Below are positions 9,901 through 17,817 of a stretch of DNA of 64,000 nt, in pieces; position 1 is the stretch's first letter; each line of letters opens with the position of its first letter. The position numbers and the translations under genes are program-made. Location: positions 186,001 to 250,000 of the forward strand of contig CAWHZU010000015.1 of the NCBI GenBank assembly GCA_963833885.1. Reading direction: 5' to 3'. The notes under the pieces were generated by a model, which saw only the letters and a list, made by a program, of their open reading frames with translations, had not been told where the DNA came from and did not search any database. The DNA comes from JASHPR01 sp963833885 (lineage in GTDB: Bacteria; Actinomycetota; Actinomycetes; Streptosporangiales; Streptosporangiaceae).

Positions 9901-10461
9901 GGGCCAGCGGGCAACCGCCATGTTGACGATGATCTCGGCCATCGCCGCTGACATCTGGTGGCGTGCGTCTGCGGTGGGCAGCATCGGCATCAAGTTGCCC
10001 GCGGCATCGGTCACGGTCGCGAACGGATCCGGTTCCAGGCGGCGCGGATCCGATTCTGGCCGGGCTTCCGACCCGGCCGGTGGCGGCAGCACGATGACGG
10101 GCAGCCAGAAACGCCCGGTCCTGTTGCGAAACGCCTCATGCGTGACCTGATCAAGATCAACATCTATCTTGATTGTGGTCTCGATGGAGTCCGATCTCGA
10201 GATGTCAATGATCTCCGAGGTTGCGCGAACCCACTCATTGTTTGCCATGAGAAACAGCAACTCCCGGCCGCGCCGGGAATCGCTGTCATAGTGGGACTCT
10301 TGCCAGCGGAACTCCTCGGCGCCAACGCGAGTGACAATCTGCCAGAGTTCTGCCGCGATCTCCGGCAGTTCCTTCTCGTCGTCCTCCGCGGCCTCTGCGG
10401 GGCTCTCATGGCCGCCCGGCAAGGCATCCGTTTCAGCAGGCAAATCTGTCAGCGTGGCCAT
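6925..10461 (-). CDS. Large membrane protein of unknown family (1178 aa)
   Basis: I do not recognise this protein. Residues 1-570 are soluble. They include an acidic N-terminus (about 20-40), a beta-rich segment (about 60-130) and a helical region (about 410-530) with RYLFRRTSAERVGPR. Three or four hydrophobic segments follow (about 574-594, 601-616, 637-655, 659-680), with the polar motif LQAGQMERQDRSTLRG between them. The C-terminal 500 residues are soluble again. A stretch with FPVLRIHFRWQDRPGGLL then LTALSATL resembles the opening of an ACT-like ligand-binding fold. The ATG at 10461 is chosen because GAGGGGGG lies 3 nt upstream. No catalytic motif is visible. A TCACC-N7-GGTGA palindrome lies about 95 bp upstream. 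Confidence 0.75.
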   Translation of the reverse strand: MATLTDLPAETDALPGGHESPAEAAEDDEKELPEIAAELWQIVTRVGAEEFRWQESHYDSDSRRGRELLFLMANNEWVRATSEIIDISRSDSIETTIKIDVDLDQVTHEAFRNRTGRFWLPVIVLPPPAGSEARPESDPRRLEPDPFATVTDAAGNLMPMLPTADARHQMSAAMAEIIVNMAVARWPGPDQERPTATRDQRLLLSAAIYRLLRRGLGRARAAGGTEREADPQADGRVVPRGAANFLANGHVSSKGLASHMEKGRTELLRLLSAYNLLLVTPSKKPADHNYDAGADTSRFAPELARRAVRVLAALAESTVIVVPLNRDTAPTVVTVRVPTRSLHSTNKWKLAQPSTWPVRPVGHLTLDVLLPTADADREVQVNLPDGVSFAESQRPDKADTSRPRLDIRVKRPQPFRELRLLLGRLVDEQQAAWPQPLRQCLADLAQSKAAAAREALRHYEASSEKDQAPADIRLGSTTTARDSLDELRAKLAWPGGGSMDAVTGLEDSREDLFRQTRYLFRRTSAERVGPRTVVARADMIEDVSLRAVPKEAKIAVDVAVTDGEYFSIARFSGRMSLLLMAMVLALMVAWRLLRHTTGPSPEVLAIVLTLFSALQAGQMERQDRSTLRGLLSAPGNWLIAASIVPALALAVVLAFPWGGWVPTIWAAVCVAGQVVFQAAMSWSPLATTESARPEGRQTFYTDPLNYEHFTALRSNYWRSTTADALMIGRAAYGYVVWQKSSPPPQLHPLLSWRSGSTEQSEAANILALLRSGTVGQATTFVVFRKKPGDGWTDHADQVTELDLDPNRLAPMESIASVVDVFVGVSRDRMLTMGMHPIVKVLKAAGHKLIVLDAQLPVPAPVAGYEDRRWARVRVALRDAEDIRRLVPFLSAVSSSAVAAPREYRLAVAVRTVSSVVPRLISKPAPARGGTHRNVPLVLADDLDVVNTGARKGEEPGARTWRAITICADAWSGIESDIAQGVALMRPPLHLAGLTYGLLHGMAVVVILAHEPPGAPGAPVPARADIEAKLRHRLARAKLRVLVNKELTRSDLGSAGKFPVLRIHFRWQDRPGGLLNVLTALSATLRETPHSIEPTDWSIMYAQAQVSGGRSVQARVTIRIHNPKAASWKLGDLAEIGQKVQMLAAQEATAGSPADPGGGEDPPEDPAISVELIEAPPES

Positions 10462-10550
10462 GATCCCCCCCTCGTGCCAGCCTTTCGCGAAATAAGACAC
10501 TTTGCCAGTGGATTCGGTTGACGTGATGCCCGGCCGGCTGGGGTGGTGCC

Positions 10551-10573
10551 GCATCACCCGTCTCGGGTGATGC
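10551..10573. promoter_or_regulatory. Palindromic operator candidate, TCACC-N7-GGTGA type
   Basis: A perfect 10-bp inverted repeat (GCATCACCCG and CGGGTGATGC) surrounds TCT in the divergent gap between the 1178-residue membrane protein gene and the SHOCT protein gene. A further GGTGA half-site lies at 10575-10579. The TCACC-N7-GGTGA core (10554-10570) is the same unit as at 60632-60648 and 60671-60687. This suggests a dimeric regulator acting at both loci. Confidence 0.5.
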
Positions 10574-10668
10574 AGGTGATCATCTCCTGGGGTGAATCTT
10601 GCCCTGTGCCAGGCGCAGGACCCGTTTCGCCGGCGGCTGCCGGCAGCCTCCCTGGATGAGGAGCAGGA

Positions 10669-11082
10669 ATGTCACTGGCTGCATCGTCCGCGAACTATCC
10701 GGTGCTGGACATCTTCTGGTCGATACTGGAGTTCTTCCTCTGGGTAATCTGGATCTGGCTACTGATCTGGATCTTCATCGACATCTTCCGCAGCCACGAT
10801 CTGTCCGGCTGGGCCAAGGCTCTCTGGTTCCTGTTCGTCCTGATAATCCCGCTTGTCGGTGTGCTGGTTTACCTGATCGTCCGCGGGGGCTCCATGCATG
10901 AGCGCTCGGTGCGGCAGGCCCAGCATCAGGACGAGGCATTCCGCCACTACGTGCAGCAGGCCGCGGCCAGCTCGCCGGCCAGCACGGCCGACCAGCTGAC
11001 GAAGCTGGCCGACCTGCGTGACCGCGGCGTCATCTCCGCCGAAGAGTTCGACCGCGAGAAGCAGAAGCTGCTCGCGGCCTGA
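10669..11082 (+). CDS. Small membrane protein with PLDc_N-like and SHOCT domains
   Basis: This 137-residue protein has two hydrophobic helices (about residues 13-40 and 51-72) in the PLD nuclease N-terminal-like arrangement, with the SGWAKALWFL turn between them. A short linker leads to a C-terminal SHOCT motif (LTKLADLRDRGVISAEEFDREKQKLL), an oligomerisation or interaction tail. The ATG follows GAGGAGCAGGA. It is divergent from the large membrane protein and shares its control region, so the two could be coregulated. Domain assignment is confident; function is not known. Confidence 0.85.
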   Translation: MSLAASSANYPVLDIFWSILEFFLWVIWIWLLIWIFIDIFRSHDLSGWAKALWFLFVLIIPLVGVLVYLIVRGGSMHERSVRQAQHQDEAFRHYVQQAAASSPASTADQLTKLADLRDRGVISAEEFDREKQKLLAA

Positions 11083-11196
11083 CCGCCAGGCGGCCGGGGC
11101 CGCAGGACGAGCGCCGTGAACTGAGTCTGCGGACCGATTACTTTGGGGACCTCGCTCGGTCTAATCCTGCACAGCGTCACGTCCGAGGAGGTTGGG

Positions 11197-11916
11197 ATGG
11201 CTCTGCCGGAGATCGTTTCGCGCGAGGACTGGCTCGAGGCCAGGCAGCGGCTGCTCGCTCTGGAGAAGGAGCAGACGGCCAGGATTTCTGCCCTTAACGC
11301 GGAGCGCCGCCGCATGCCGATGGTCCGGGTCGAGAAGAAGTACGTGTTCGAAGGCCCCGACGGGCCGGTCACGCTCGCCGACCTGTTCGGCGACCGCAGC
11401 CAGCTGGTCGTCCAGCACGTCATGTTCCAGCCCGAGTGGGATGCGGCCTGCCCGGGCTGCACGGCCAGCCTCGACGTGATCCCGGAGCGGCTGCTGGACC
11501 AGGTGCACTCCCGCGACACCTCTTTCGTGGCGGTGTCCCGGGCCCCGCTGGCCAAGCTCGAGGCGTACAAGGCGGCTCGCGGCTGGGTGGTGCCGTGGTA
11601 TTCCTCAGCCGACAGCGACTTCAACTACGACTTCCACGCCACGCTGGACAAGTCCAGGGGGTCGGTGCAGTACAACTACCGCGACCTGTCAGACAAGCTC
11701 GAGGATGAGGCCGAGGACGTGCCGGGCCTCAGCTGCTTCGTGCGCGACGGCGACGAGGTCTTCCACACCTACTCGGCCTACGCCAGAGGCTCGGAGCAGA
11801 CCATCTCGGCCTACGCGCTGCTGGACATGACCGCGTTCGGCCGGTCCGAGGACTGGGAGGAGCCCCAGGGACGGGCCCGGGCGCTGCACGGTGCCGACCC
11901 CACGTTCACCGACTGA
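11197..11916 (+). CDS. DUF899 family thioredoxin-like protein
   Basis: This 239-residue protein carries the DUF899 pattern: EIVSREDWLEARQRLL at the start, LADLFGDRSQLVVQHVMF, then CPGCTASLD as a CxxC-type redox pair near residue 90. FVAVSRAPLAKLEAYKAARGW and a C-terminal YSAYARG are also present. The family has a thioredoxin fold, but its reaction is not established. The ATG at 11197 follows GAGGAGGTTGGG. An ECF sigma factor reading frame begins just after its stop. DUF899 proteins often neighbour such SnoaL-tailed sigma genes, which suggests cotranscription. Confidence 0.85.
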   Translation: MALPEIVSREDWLEARQRLLALEKEQTARISALNAERRRMPMVRVEKKYVFEGPDGPVTLADLFGDRSQLVVQHVMFQPEWDAACPGCTASLDVIPERLLDQVHSRDTSFVAVSRAPLAKLEAYKAARGWVVPWYSSADSDFNYDFHATLDKSRGSVQYNYRDLSDKLEDEAEDVPGLSCFVRDGDEVFHTYSAYARGSEQTISAYALLDMTAFGRSEDWEEPQGRARALHGADPTFTD

Positions 11917-11931
11917 CCTGGTGAGCTTGCC

Positions 11932-12933
11932 CTGAAGGCAGATGGGGAGGCGGGTGGGGAGCAACGCGCGCTCGAACTCGCGCGAAGCGGCGACGACAGC
12001 GCGTTCGGTGCCCTCGTAGGGCCGTACCGGGCCGAGCTGCACGCGCACTGCTACCGAATGCTCGGCTCAGTGCACGACGCTGAGGATGCCCTGCAGGACG
12101 CGCTGCTGCGTGCCTGGAAGGGCCTGCCCGGCTTCGAGGGCCGCAGCTCGGTGCGCTCCTGGCTGTACACGGTCGTTACCAACGCGGCCCTGGACCTGGC
12201 CAAGCGCCGGCCCCGCAGCGAGCTCGAGCCGTACCCCGACCGGCTGCTCGGCGACCTGCTGGAACCCTCGCCCGAGGCCATGCATGAGCAGCGGGAGAGC
12301 CTGGAGCTGGCGTTCATCGTCGCGCTGCACGAGCTGCCGCCGCTGCAGCGGGCCGTGCTGATCCTGCGCGACGTCGTGGGATTCTCCGCGCGCGAGACCG
12401 CCGGTGCGCTGGTCACCTCGGTGCCCGCGGTGACCAGCGCGCTGCAGCGGGCCCGCGCCGCCACCCGGGCCGGCCTGCCCGCCCGCGGCCAGCAGGCGGT
12501 TCTGCGCTCGCTCGGCGACGAGCGGCTCCAGGCGCTGGCCGGCCGCTATGCCGACGCGATGCAGCGCGGCGACGCCGACCTGCTGGTGAGCATGCTCGCC
12601 AGCGATGTCGCCTACACGATGCCGCCGCCCCCCACCTGCCTGCGGAGTCACGCGGCGATCAGGGACTTCATCCGCGAAGACGTGGCCTCGCAGCGCTGGC
12701 AACACCGCGTCACTCGCGCGAACGGCCAGCTAGCCATCGGCTGCTACATGCTGGATCCCGCCCGCGGCCGGTACCTCGCCGCGGCCATCGACGTGCTGAC
12801 GTTGGACGGCGACCGAATCACGGCGATCCGCGCCTTCCTCACCGTCGAGCTGCTCGCGCAGCCGGGCTGGGATGGCTCGTTCGCGGCGGCCGATTTCGCC
12901 GGGTTCGGCCTGCCTGCCGAATTGCCCGCCTGA
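11932..12933 (+). CDS. ECF-type RNA polymerase sigma factor with SnoaL-like C-terminal domain
   Basis: Sigma region 2 (LARSGDDSAFGALVGPYRAE, then HCYRMLGSVHDAEDALQD and LLRAWKGL) and region 4 (LPPLQRAVLILRDVVGFSARETAGAL) are clear. They are followed by a SnoaL/NTF2-like domain from about residue 195. This matches ECF sigma factors with a C-terminal regulatory SnoaL domain (SigJ/ECF41-like). The frame contains no ATG, GTG or TTG between the upstream stop at 11916 and position 12058, which already lies inside region 2. The best start is a CTG at 11932, placed 6 nt after GGTGAG and 15 bp after the DUF899 gene. A small indel near the 5-prime end is the alternative. No separate anti-sigma gene is adjacent. 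Confidence 0.82.
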   Translation: MKADGEAGGEQRALELARSGDDSAFGALVGPYRAELHAHCYRMLGSVHDAEDALQDALLRAWKGLPGFEGRSSVRSWLYTVVTNAALDLAKRRPRSELEPYPDRLLGDLLEPSPEAMHEQRESLELAFIVALHELPPLQRAVLILRDVVGFSARETAGALVTSVPAVTSALQRARAATRAGLPARGQQAVLRSLGDERLQALAGRYADAMQRGDADLLVSMLASDVAYTMPPPPTCLRSHAAIRDFIREDVASQRWQHRVTRANGQLAIGCYMLDPARGRYLAAAIDVLTLDGDRITAIRAFLTVELLAQPGWDGSFAAADFAGFGLPAELPA

Positions 12934-13067
12934 AAATTCGGTTGTCGCCGCCTGGCGAGCGGTCCATCATTCACGTTGAGCACCAGCCGACGACCAGGGA
13001 GAGAACATGGGAGCAGCGCCCGTATCCATCGGAAAGGGCTTCCTGACCTGGTCGGAGGGTATGGCGC

Positions 13068-15092
13068 TTGGCTCGCAGAACGCTGAACTTGGGGATCCTG
13101 GCGCATGTAGACGCCGGTAAGACCACCCTCACCGAGCGGCTGCTGTTCGCCGCCGGTGTCATCGACGAGGTCGGCAGCGTCGACGCTGGCACGACGCAGA
13201 CCGACTCGCTCGCGCTGGAGCGGCAGCGCGGGATCACGATCAAGTCCGCGGTGGTGTCGTTCGCGGTCGGCGACGTCGCCGTCAACCTGATCGACACCCC
13301 CGGGCACCCGGACTTCATCGCCGAGGTGGAACGCGCCCTGGGCGTGCTCGACGGCGCGGTGCTGGTGATCTCCGCGGTCGAGGGCGTGCAGCCGCAGACC
13401 CGTATCCTGATGCGCGCGCTGCAGCGGCTCCGCGTCCCGACGCTGATCTTCGTCAACAAGATCGACCGTCCCGGCGCCGGATACGACCGCGTGCTGGCGG
13501 CCATCGCGGAGCGGCTCACGCCAGTGATCGCCGCAATGGGTTCCGTGCGCGGTCCGGGCACACCAACGGCGGACTTCGTGGCCTGGGACGGGGGGCGTAA
13601 CGTTCCAGCCCATCTTTTCGAGGTGCTCGCCGAGCACAGCGATCCGCTCCTCGCCGCGTACGTCCGTGATGAGCCCGGGGTGTCGCCGCGGCGGCTGCGG
13701 CGGGAACTCACCGCGCAGTCGCGGCGGGGGTGCGTGCACCCGGTGTTCTTCGGGTCGGCGCTCACCGGCGCGGGTGTGGACGCGCTGATGAGCGGGATCG
13801 CCGGGCTGCTGCCAGCGGCCGGGCGGGACGCCGCAGGCCCGGCATCCGGGCGGGTGTTCAAGATCGAGCGCGGCCCGGCCGGGGAGAAGATCGCCTACGT
13901 CCGCATGTTCTCCGGCACCGTGCGCATCAGGGACCGGGTGCAATTCGGCCGGTCCGGAGTCCGGAAGGTGACCGCGATCAGCGTGTTCGCCGACGGCCCG
14001 GCCGTGCGGCGGGGCTCGGTGTCCGCCGGGGAGATCGGCAAGCTGTGGGGCCTCGCCGAGGTCAGGATCGGCGACGCGGTCGGGGTGCCGCCGCCCGGCG
14101 GGCAGCACCGGTTCGCCCCGCCGACCCTGGAGACCGTCGTGGTCCCGCGCGATGCGGAGGAGCGGGGCGCGCTCTATGCGGCGCTCGGCCAGCTAGCCGA
14201 GCAGGACCCGCTGATCAACGTGCGCCGGGACGACGCGCGCCAGGAGCTGTCGGTCTCGCTCTACGGCGAGGTGCAGAAAGAGGTCATCGGGGCCACCCTG
14301 GCCGCCGACTACGGCCTGGACGTCGGCTTCCGTGAGTCCACCACGATCTGCGTGGAACGCCCGCTGGGCACCGGCGCCGCGGTCGAGCGGAAGTACGAGG
14401 GGGAGAACCCGTTCGTGGCCACGATCGGGCTGCGCGTCGAGCCGGCCGCGGCTGGCTCGGGCGTGACGTTCACCATCGGGGCGGATCTCGCGGGCACGAT
14501 GCCGGCCGCGTTCTTCCGCGCGGTGGAGGACACCGTGCGGGACACGCTGCGGCAGGGCCTGCGCGGCTGGGAGGTCATCGACTGCGCGGTCACGATGACG
14601 CACTCCGGCTACGAGGGCAAGCACAGTATTGGGCACGCGCGCTTCACCAAGAGCCTGTCCAGCACCGGCGAGGACTTCCGCGGCCTGACCCCGCTGGTCG
14701 TCATCGCCGCGCTGCAGCGGGCCGGAACCGTGGTGTGCGAGCCGGTCCAGCAGTTCCGGCTCGACGTGCCCGCGGACACGCTCGGGTTGCTGCTGCCGGC
14801 CCTGGCCCGGCTGCGCGCGGTCCCGCGTGCGCAGGAGATGCGGGGCTCGTCGTGCGCGCTGGAGGGCGACATCCCGGCGGCTGCCGTGCACGAGCTGCGC
14901 CAGTCGCTGCCGCCGCTGACCGGCGGCGAGGGCGTCCTCGAGTGCGCATTCGACCGCTACGAGCCGGTCAGCGGCACCGCCCCGGCCCGCTCGCGGACCG
15001 ACAGCAACCCGCTCGACCGCACCGAATACCTGCAGCGGGTCACCCGGCGGGCCCGGGTCGCCGGCGGCGAGCGGCGGGAGGCGGCAGAGTGA
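13068..15092 (+). CDS. Ribosomal-protection GTPase (EF-G/TetM/OtrA-like)
   Basis: This is a 674-residue translational GTPase with G1 AHVDAGKT near residue 13, G2 RGITI, G3 DTPGHPDF and G4 NKID. EF-G-like domains II-V follow. It resembles actinomycete ribosome-protection proteins such as Otr(A), which release tetracycline from the ribosome. It is shorter and more compact than EF-G. The start is TTG at 13068, 8 nt after GGAGGG; an ATG at 13061 is out of frame. Whether it confers resistance or acts as a housekeeping paralogue cannot be told here. Confidence 0.85.
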   Translation: MARRTLNLGILAHVDAGKTTLTERLLFAAGVIDEVGSVDAGTTQTDSLALERQRGITIKSAVVSFAVGDVAVNLIDTPGHPDFIAEVERALGVLDGAVLVISAVEGVQPQTRILMRALQRLRVPTLIFVNKIDRPGAGYDRVLAAIAERLTPVIAAMGSVRGPGTPTADFVAWDGGRNVPAHLFEVLAEHSDPLLAAYVRDEPGVSPRRLRRELTAQSRRGCVHPVFFGSALTGAGVDALMSGIAGLLPAAGRDAAGPASGRVFKIERGPAGEKIAYVRMFSGTVRIRDRVQFGRSGVRKVTAISVFADGPAVRRGSVSAGEIGKLWGLAEVRIGDAVGVPPPGGQHRFAPPTLETVVVPRDAEERGALYAALGQLAEQDPLINVRRDDARQELSVSLYGEVQKEVIGATLAADYGLDVGFRESTTICVERPLGTGAAVERKYEGENPFVATIGLRVEPAAAGSGVTFTIGADLAGTMPAAFFRAVEDTVRDTLRQGLRGWEVIDCAVTMTHSGYEGKHSIGHARFTKSLSSTGEDFRGLTPLVVIAALQRAGTVVCEPVQQFRLDVPADTLGLLLPALARLRAVPRAQEMRGSSCALEGDIPAAAVHELRQSLPPLTGGEGVLECAFDRYEPVSGTAPARSRTDSNPLDRTEYLQRVTRRARVAGGERREAAE

Positions 15093-15194
15093 CCGCCCAG
15101 GAGGCGGCGGATCGCGCCGCCGACCTGGTCGGCGCCCTCGGAGTCTGCCCGCGCTACCATTCGCGCCATTGGCGATTGAGTGGAAGGGCCAACG

Positions 15195-16043
15195 ATGTCC
15201 GGCGAAAAGGAACCGGCGGCGGGCGCTGAGCGGCCTGGCGCTTCGGTCCCGGCGGGTGCACGGTCCGCCTTAGATACCACCGTGGCGCACAGCGCCCGGG
15301 TGCACGACTATTGGCTGGGCGGCAAGGACAACTTCGCCGCGGACCGCGCAGCCGGCGACGCGGTAATGGAGGCGTACCCGGGGATCGTCACGTCGGTCCG
15401 CGCGAACCGGGCGTTCCTCGCTCGCGTTGTGCGGTTCCTGGCTGCCGAAGCCGGGATCCGGCAGTTTCTCGACATCGGCACCGGAATCCCGGCCTCTAAC
15501 AACACCCACGAGGTGGCGCAGTCCGTGGCCCCGGATTCCCGCGTGGTCTACGTGGACTACGACCCGGTCGTGCTCTCCCACGCCCGGGCGCTGCTCACCA
15601 GCTCGCCGGAGGGCGTCACCAACTACATCGACGCGGATTTGCGCGAGCCGTCGAAGATCCTGCACGAAGCGGCCAGGACCCTCGACTTCTCCCAGCCGGT
15701 GGCGGTGATGCTGATCGCGATCATGCACTTGATCGTGGATGCCGACGACCCGTACGGGAAGGTCGCCGAGCTGATGGCCGCGGTACCGCCCGGCAGCTAC
15801 CTGGCCCTGTCCCAGGTGGCCTCCGACATCGAGGCCGAGCGGATGGCCGAGGCCGCGCGGCGATACAACCGGCTGGCGCACGAGACGCAGCGGCACCGCA
15901 CCCACGAGGAGGTCACGCGCTTCTTCGACGGCCTGGACCTGGTCGAGCCGGGGGTGGTGGCGGTCCATGAGTGGCGGCCGGGGCCGCAGACCGTGCCCGG
16001 AACCCGTTCGGGCATGTGGGGTGGCGTGGCCAGCAAGCCGTAA
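15195..16043 (+). CDS. SAM-dependent methyltransferase, DUF574 type
   Basis: This is a 282-residue protein of the actinomycete methyltransferase_19/DUF574 group. It has the family signature ARVHDYWLGGKDNFAADR near residue 38, motif I FLDIGTGIPASNNTHEVAQ, and motif II VVYVDYDPVVLSHARALL. Members are abundant in Streptomyces-like genomes and their substrates are largely unknown. The ATG at 15195 follows GGAAGGG with 6 nt spacing. Confidence 0.9.
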   Translation: MSGEKEPAAGAERPGASVPAGARSALDTTVAHSARVHDYWLGGKDNFAADRAAGDAVMEAYPGIVTSVRANRAFLARVVRFLAAEAGIRQFLDIGTGIPASNNTHEVAQSVAPDSRVVYVDYDPVVLSHARALLTSSPEGVTNYIDADLREPSKILHEAARTLDFSQPVAVMLIAIMHLIVDADDPYGKVAELMAAVPPGSYLALSQVASDIEAERMAEAARRYNRLAHETQRHRTHEEVTRFFDGLDLVEPGVVAVHEWRPGPQTVPGTRSGMWGGVASKP

Positions 16044-16224
16044 TCTGGCCGGCCGCTCCTTGCGGTCCCCGGACGCACCCTCTGGGCCCTGCCGTGGGGC
16101 GGATGCGATTTCGATCATGCTGAGACGTTTCAACTGGCATGGAGATCATCCGGACGGGGCATGAAATGTGCCTGAGGTGTGCTGAACAAATGTGATTAGT
16201 CCATCACGACACGGGGGGGTTGGG

Positions 16225-16563
16225 ATGGCACAGAAGACCTTTGTCTCGCTGGAAGACGACCTTGATGGCGGTCCGGCGGATGAAACTGTGCGATTTGGGC
16301 TCGACGGCTCAGAGTATGAGATCGACCTTAACCTGAGGAACGCCACGCGGTTCCGCAAGCAGATTGCGCCGTTCGTCTCGCACGCGCGTGCCGTGCGAAG
16401 GGCGGTGCGGCGGCCGGTGCGTACCGTGGCCAGCCGTCGGCGCAGCCATGCCATTCGGACCTGGGCGACCGGACAGGGCATCGAGCTCAGCGAGCGCGGG
16501 CGGATCCCGTCCGGCGTCGTCGAGCAGTACGAGCGCGCTGTCCGGCCGGGCTCCCGGCGGTAG
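16225..16563 (+). CDS. Lsr2-like nucleoid-associated protein
   Basis: This 112-residue protein has an N-terminal Lsr2 dimerisation domain (VSLEDDLDGGPADETVRFGLDG, YEIDLNLRNATRFRKQIAPFV). A basic linker rich in RR leads to a C-terminal DNA-binding domain. That domain contains AIRTWATGQGIELSERGRIP, whose RGR-type loop inserts in the minor groove of AT-rich DNA. Such proteins silence horizontally acquired, AT-rich genes. A GGGGGGG tract and TTGGG precede the ATG. The gene stands alone and is followed by a strong hairpin. Confidence 0.92.
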   Translation: MAQKTFVSLEDDLDGGPADETVRFGLDGSEYEIDLNLRNATRFRKQIAPFVSHARAVRRAVRRPVRTVASRRRSHAIRTWATGQGIELSERGRIPSGVVEQYERAVRPGSRR

Positions 16564-16595
16564 CCCGGAGCCCGGTTCGGCCGGGCGTTCCGGGC
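16563..16595 (+). terminator. Hairpin terminator after the Lsr2-like gene
   Basis: This is a two-part stem. GCCCGGA (16563-16569) pairs with TCCGGGC (16589-16595). Inside it GCCCGG (16570-16575) pairs with CCGGGC (16581-16586) around TTCGG, with a GT bulge. It begins at the last base of the stop codon. No T tract follows. Confidence 0.6.
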
Positions 16596-16633
16596 ACGGA
16601 TGCGGCCGGCGCGCCGGATGTTAGGTTTGCGCC

Positions 16634-17248
16634 GTGACTGCGAAGACCGGCCCGGGCCCAGCCGTGCAGCAAGCGGCACCGGGTCAGCTCGACGCGCTGG
16701 CGAGGGTGCTGGCGCGCGCCTTTGCCGACGATCCGATGATCCGCTGGCCGTTCCCTGACCTGCCCGATCCCGTGGCAGCGCTGGAGATCTGCTTCCGCGC
16801 CTGGAACGCCGGGAACATCGAGCTCGGCCTGGTCTTCGAAGCGGCCGACGGGGCGGGATTCGCGGTGTGGGTACCGCCGGACCGGGCCGGGTCGTGGCTG
16901 GAGACCGAGCGGCTGGCGCGGCCTGTGGTCATCGGGCTGACCGACGACGACGGCGCCCGGTACGACCGGCTGTGGGACTGGATCGAGGAGCACATGCCCG
17001 CCGAGCCGCTGTGGTACCTGGACCAGCTCGGCGTCGACCCGTCGCGCCAGGGGGAGGGCCTGGGCCGGGCGCTCGTGCAGTTCGGTCTGGAACGCGCCGC
17101 CGCAGCCGGGCTGCCCGCGTTCCTGGAGACCGCGAAGGAACGCAACCTGGGCTTTTACGCCTCGCTGGGATTCAGCGTGGTCGACGAGGGAACCGTGCCG
17201 GACGGCGGGCCGCGCATCTGGTTCATGCGCCGCGACCCGGCCCGGTAA
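16634..17248 (+). CDS. GNAT family N-acetyltransferase
   Basis: This 204-residue protein has the GNAT acetyl-CoA loop in LDQLGVDPSRQGEGLGRALVQFGLE near residue 140. The C-terminal motif B follows with FLETAKERNLGFYASLGFSVVDEG. The N-terminal half is of the PuaC/toxin-acetylase-like length, so a small-molecule amine is a likely acceptor. It starts with GTG. It is convergent with the OsmC gene, sharing a hairpin between them. Confidence 0.82.
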   Translation: MTAKTGPGPAVQQAAPGQLDALARVLARAFADDPMIRWPFPDLPDPVAALEICFRAWNAGNIELGLVFEAADGAGFAVWVPPDRAGSWLETERLARPVVIGLTDDDGARYDRLWDWIEEHMPAEPLWYLDQLGVDPSRQGEGLGRALVQFGLERAAAAGLPAFLETAKERNLGFYASLGFSVVDEGTVPDGGPRIWFMRRDPAR

Positions 17249-17252
17249 GGCC

Positions 17253-17269
17253 AGCCGGCTGCGCCGGCT
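17253..17269. terminator. Bidirectional hairpin between GNAT and OsmC genes
   Basis: AGCCGG pairs perfectly with CCGGCT around CTGCG in the gap between the two convergent genes. The right arm reaches into the OsmC stop codon. The placement supports a shared terminator. Confidence 0.6.
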
Positions 17270-17693
17270 AGCCGACGCGCTCGGTGATGGGCGTGCCCAG
17301 CTCGACCGTGCGCCCCACCGTGCAGAGCCGGTCGTGTGACTTCTTGACCACATCGGGCAGGATCGACCTGGCCGCATCGCCCTGCTCGCCGGGCGGGAAC
17401 GCGATCCGGAACGTGACCTCGATGTCGGTCAGCCGGTTCCCGTCCTCGTCGCGGATCTTGTTCGCCTCGACCCGGACCTCGAAGCTGTCCGGCTCGGCCC
17501 GGCGCGACGTCAGGATGTCCACGTCGATCGAGGTGCAGCCGCCAATCGCGGCCAGCAGCAGCTCCGTGGGGGTGAAGTCGGTGCCGCCGCCGGTGCCGAA
17601 CGTGAGCCGACCGCCCCGGCTGTTGACGGCCGTGAACACGCCGCTCGCGATCCGCTCGATGGTCACATCCCGGTGCGCTGAGTCATTCGCCAT
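17268..17693 (-). CDS. OsmC family peroxidase-like protein
   Basis: This is a 141-residue OsmC-fold protein. Both family cysteines are present: C53 in AIGGCTSIDVDI and C124 in SHDRLCTVGRTV. They form the thiol site that reduces organic hydroperoxides in OsmC/Ohr proteins. TELLLAAIGGC is the typical pre-Cys helix. The ATG at 17693 is chosen over longer in-frame extensions that lack similarity to the family. It is divergent from clpP1 with a 124-bp gap. Confidence 0.85.
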   Translation of the reverse strand: MANDSAHRDVTIERIASGVFTAVNSRGGRLTFGTGGGTDFTPTELLLAAIGGCTSIDVDILTSRRAEPDSFEVRVEANKIRDEDGNRLTDIEVTFRIAFPPGEQGDAARSILPDVVKKSHDRLCTVGRTVELGTPITERVG

Positions 17694-17817
17694 GCCACCA
17701 CCCTGCCACGCGGCCGTTCCTCTGCCGTCGGCAGATTGCCTTGGCTGATCGCCGCCGGGCGAACCATTGTGGCTAGTGGAGGGCCGGATTCCCGGCACCG
17801 GACCGGAAAGGGAGATC

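Noticed and set aside
12058..12933. Sigma factor starting at ATG 12058
   Set aside because: This would remove half of the conserved sigma region 2, which is plainly encoded upstream in the same frame.
13061..13100. ATG at 13061 as start of the ribosome-protection GTPase
   Set aside because: It is out of frame with the GTPase; the TTG at 13068 gives the family N-terminus MARRTLNLGILAHVD.
15089..15194. Possible small gene between the GTPase and the methyltransferase
   Set aside because: Short frame with no motif or supporting context.
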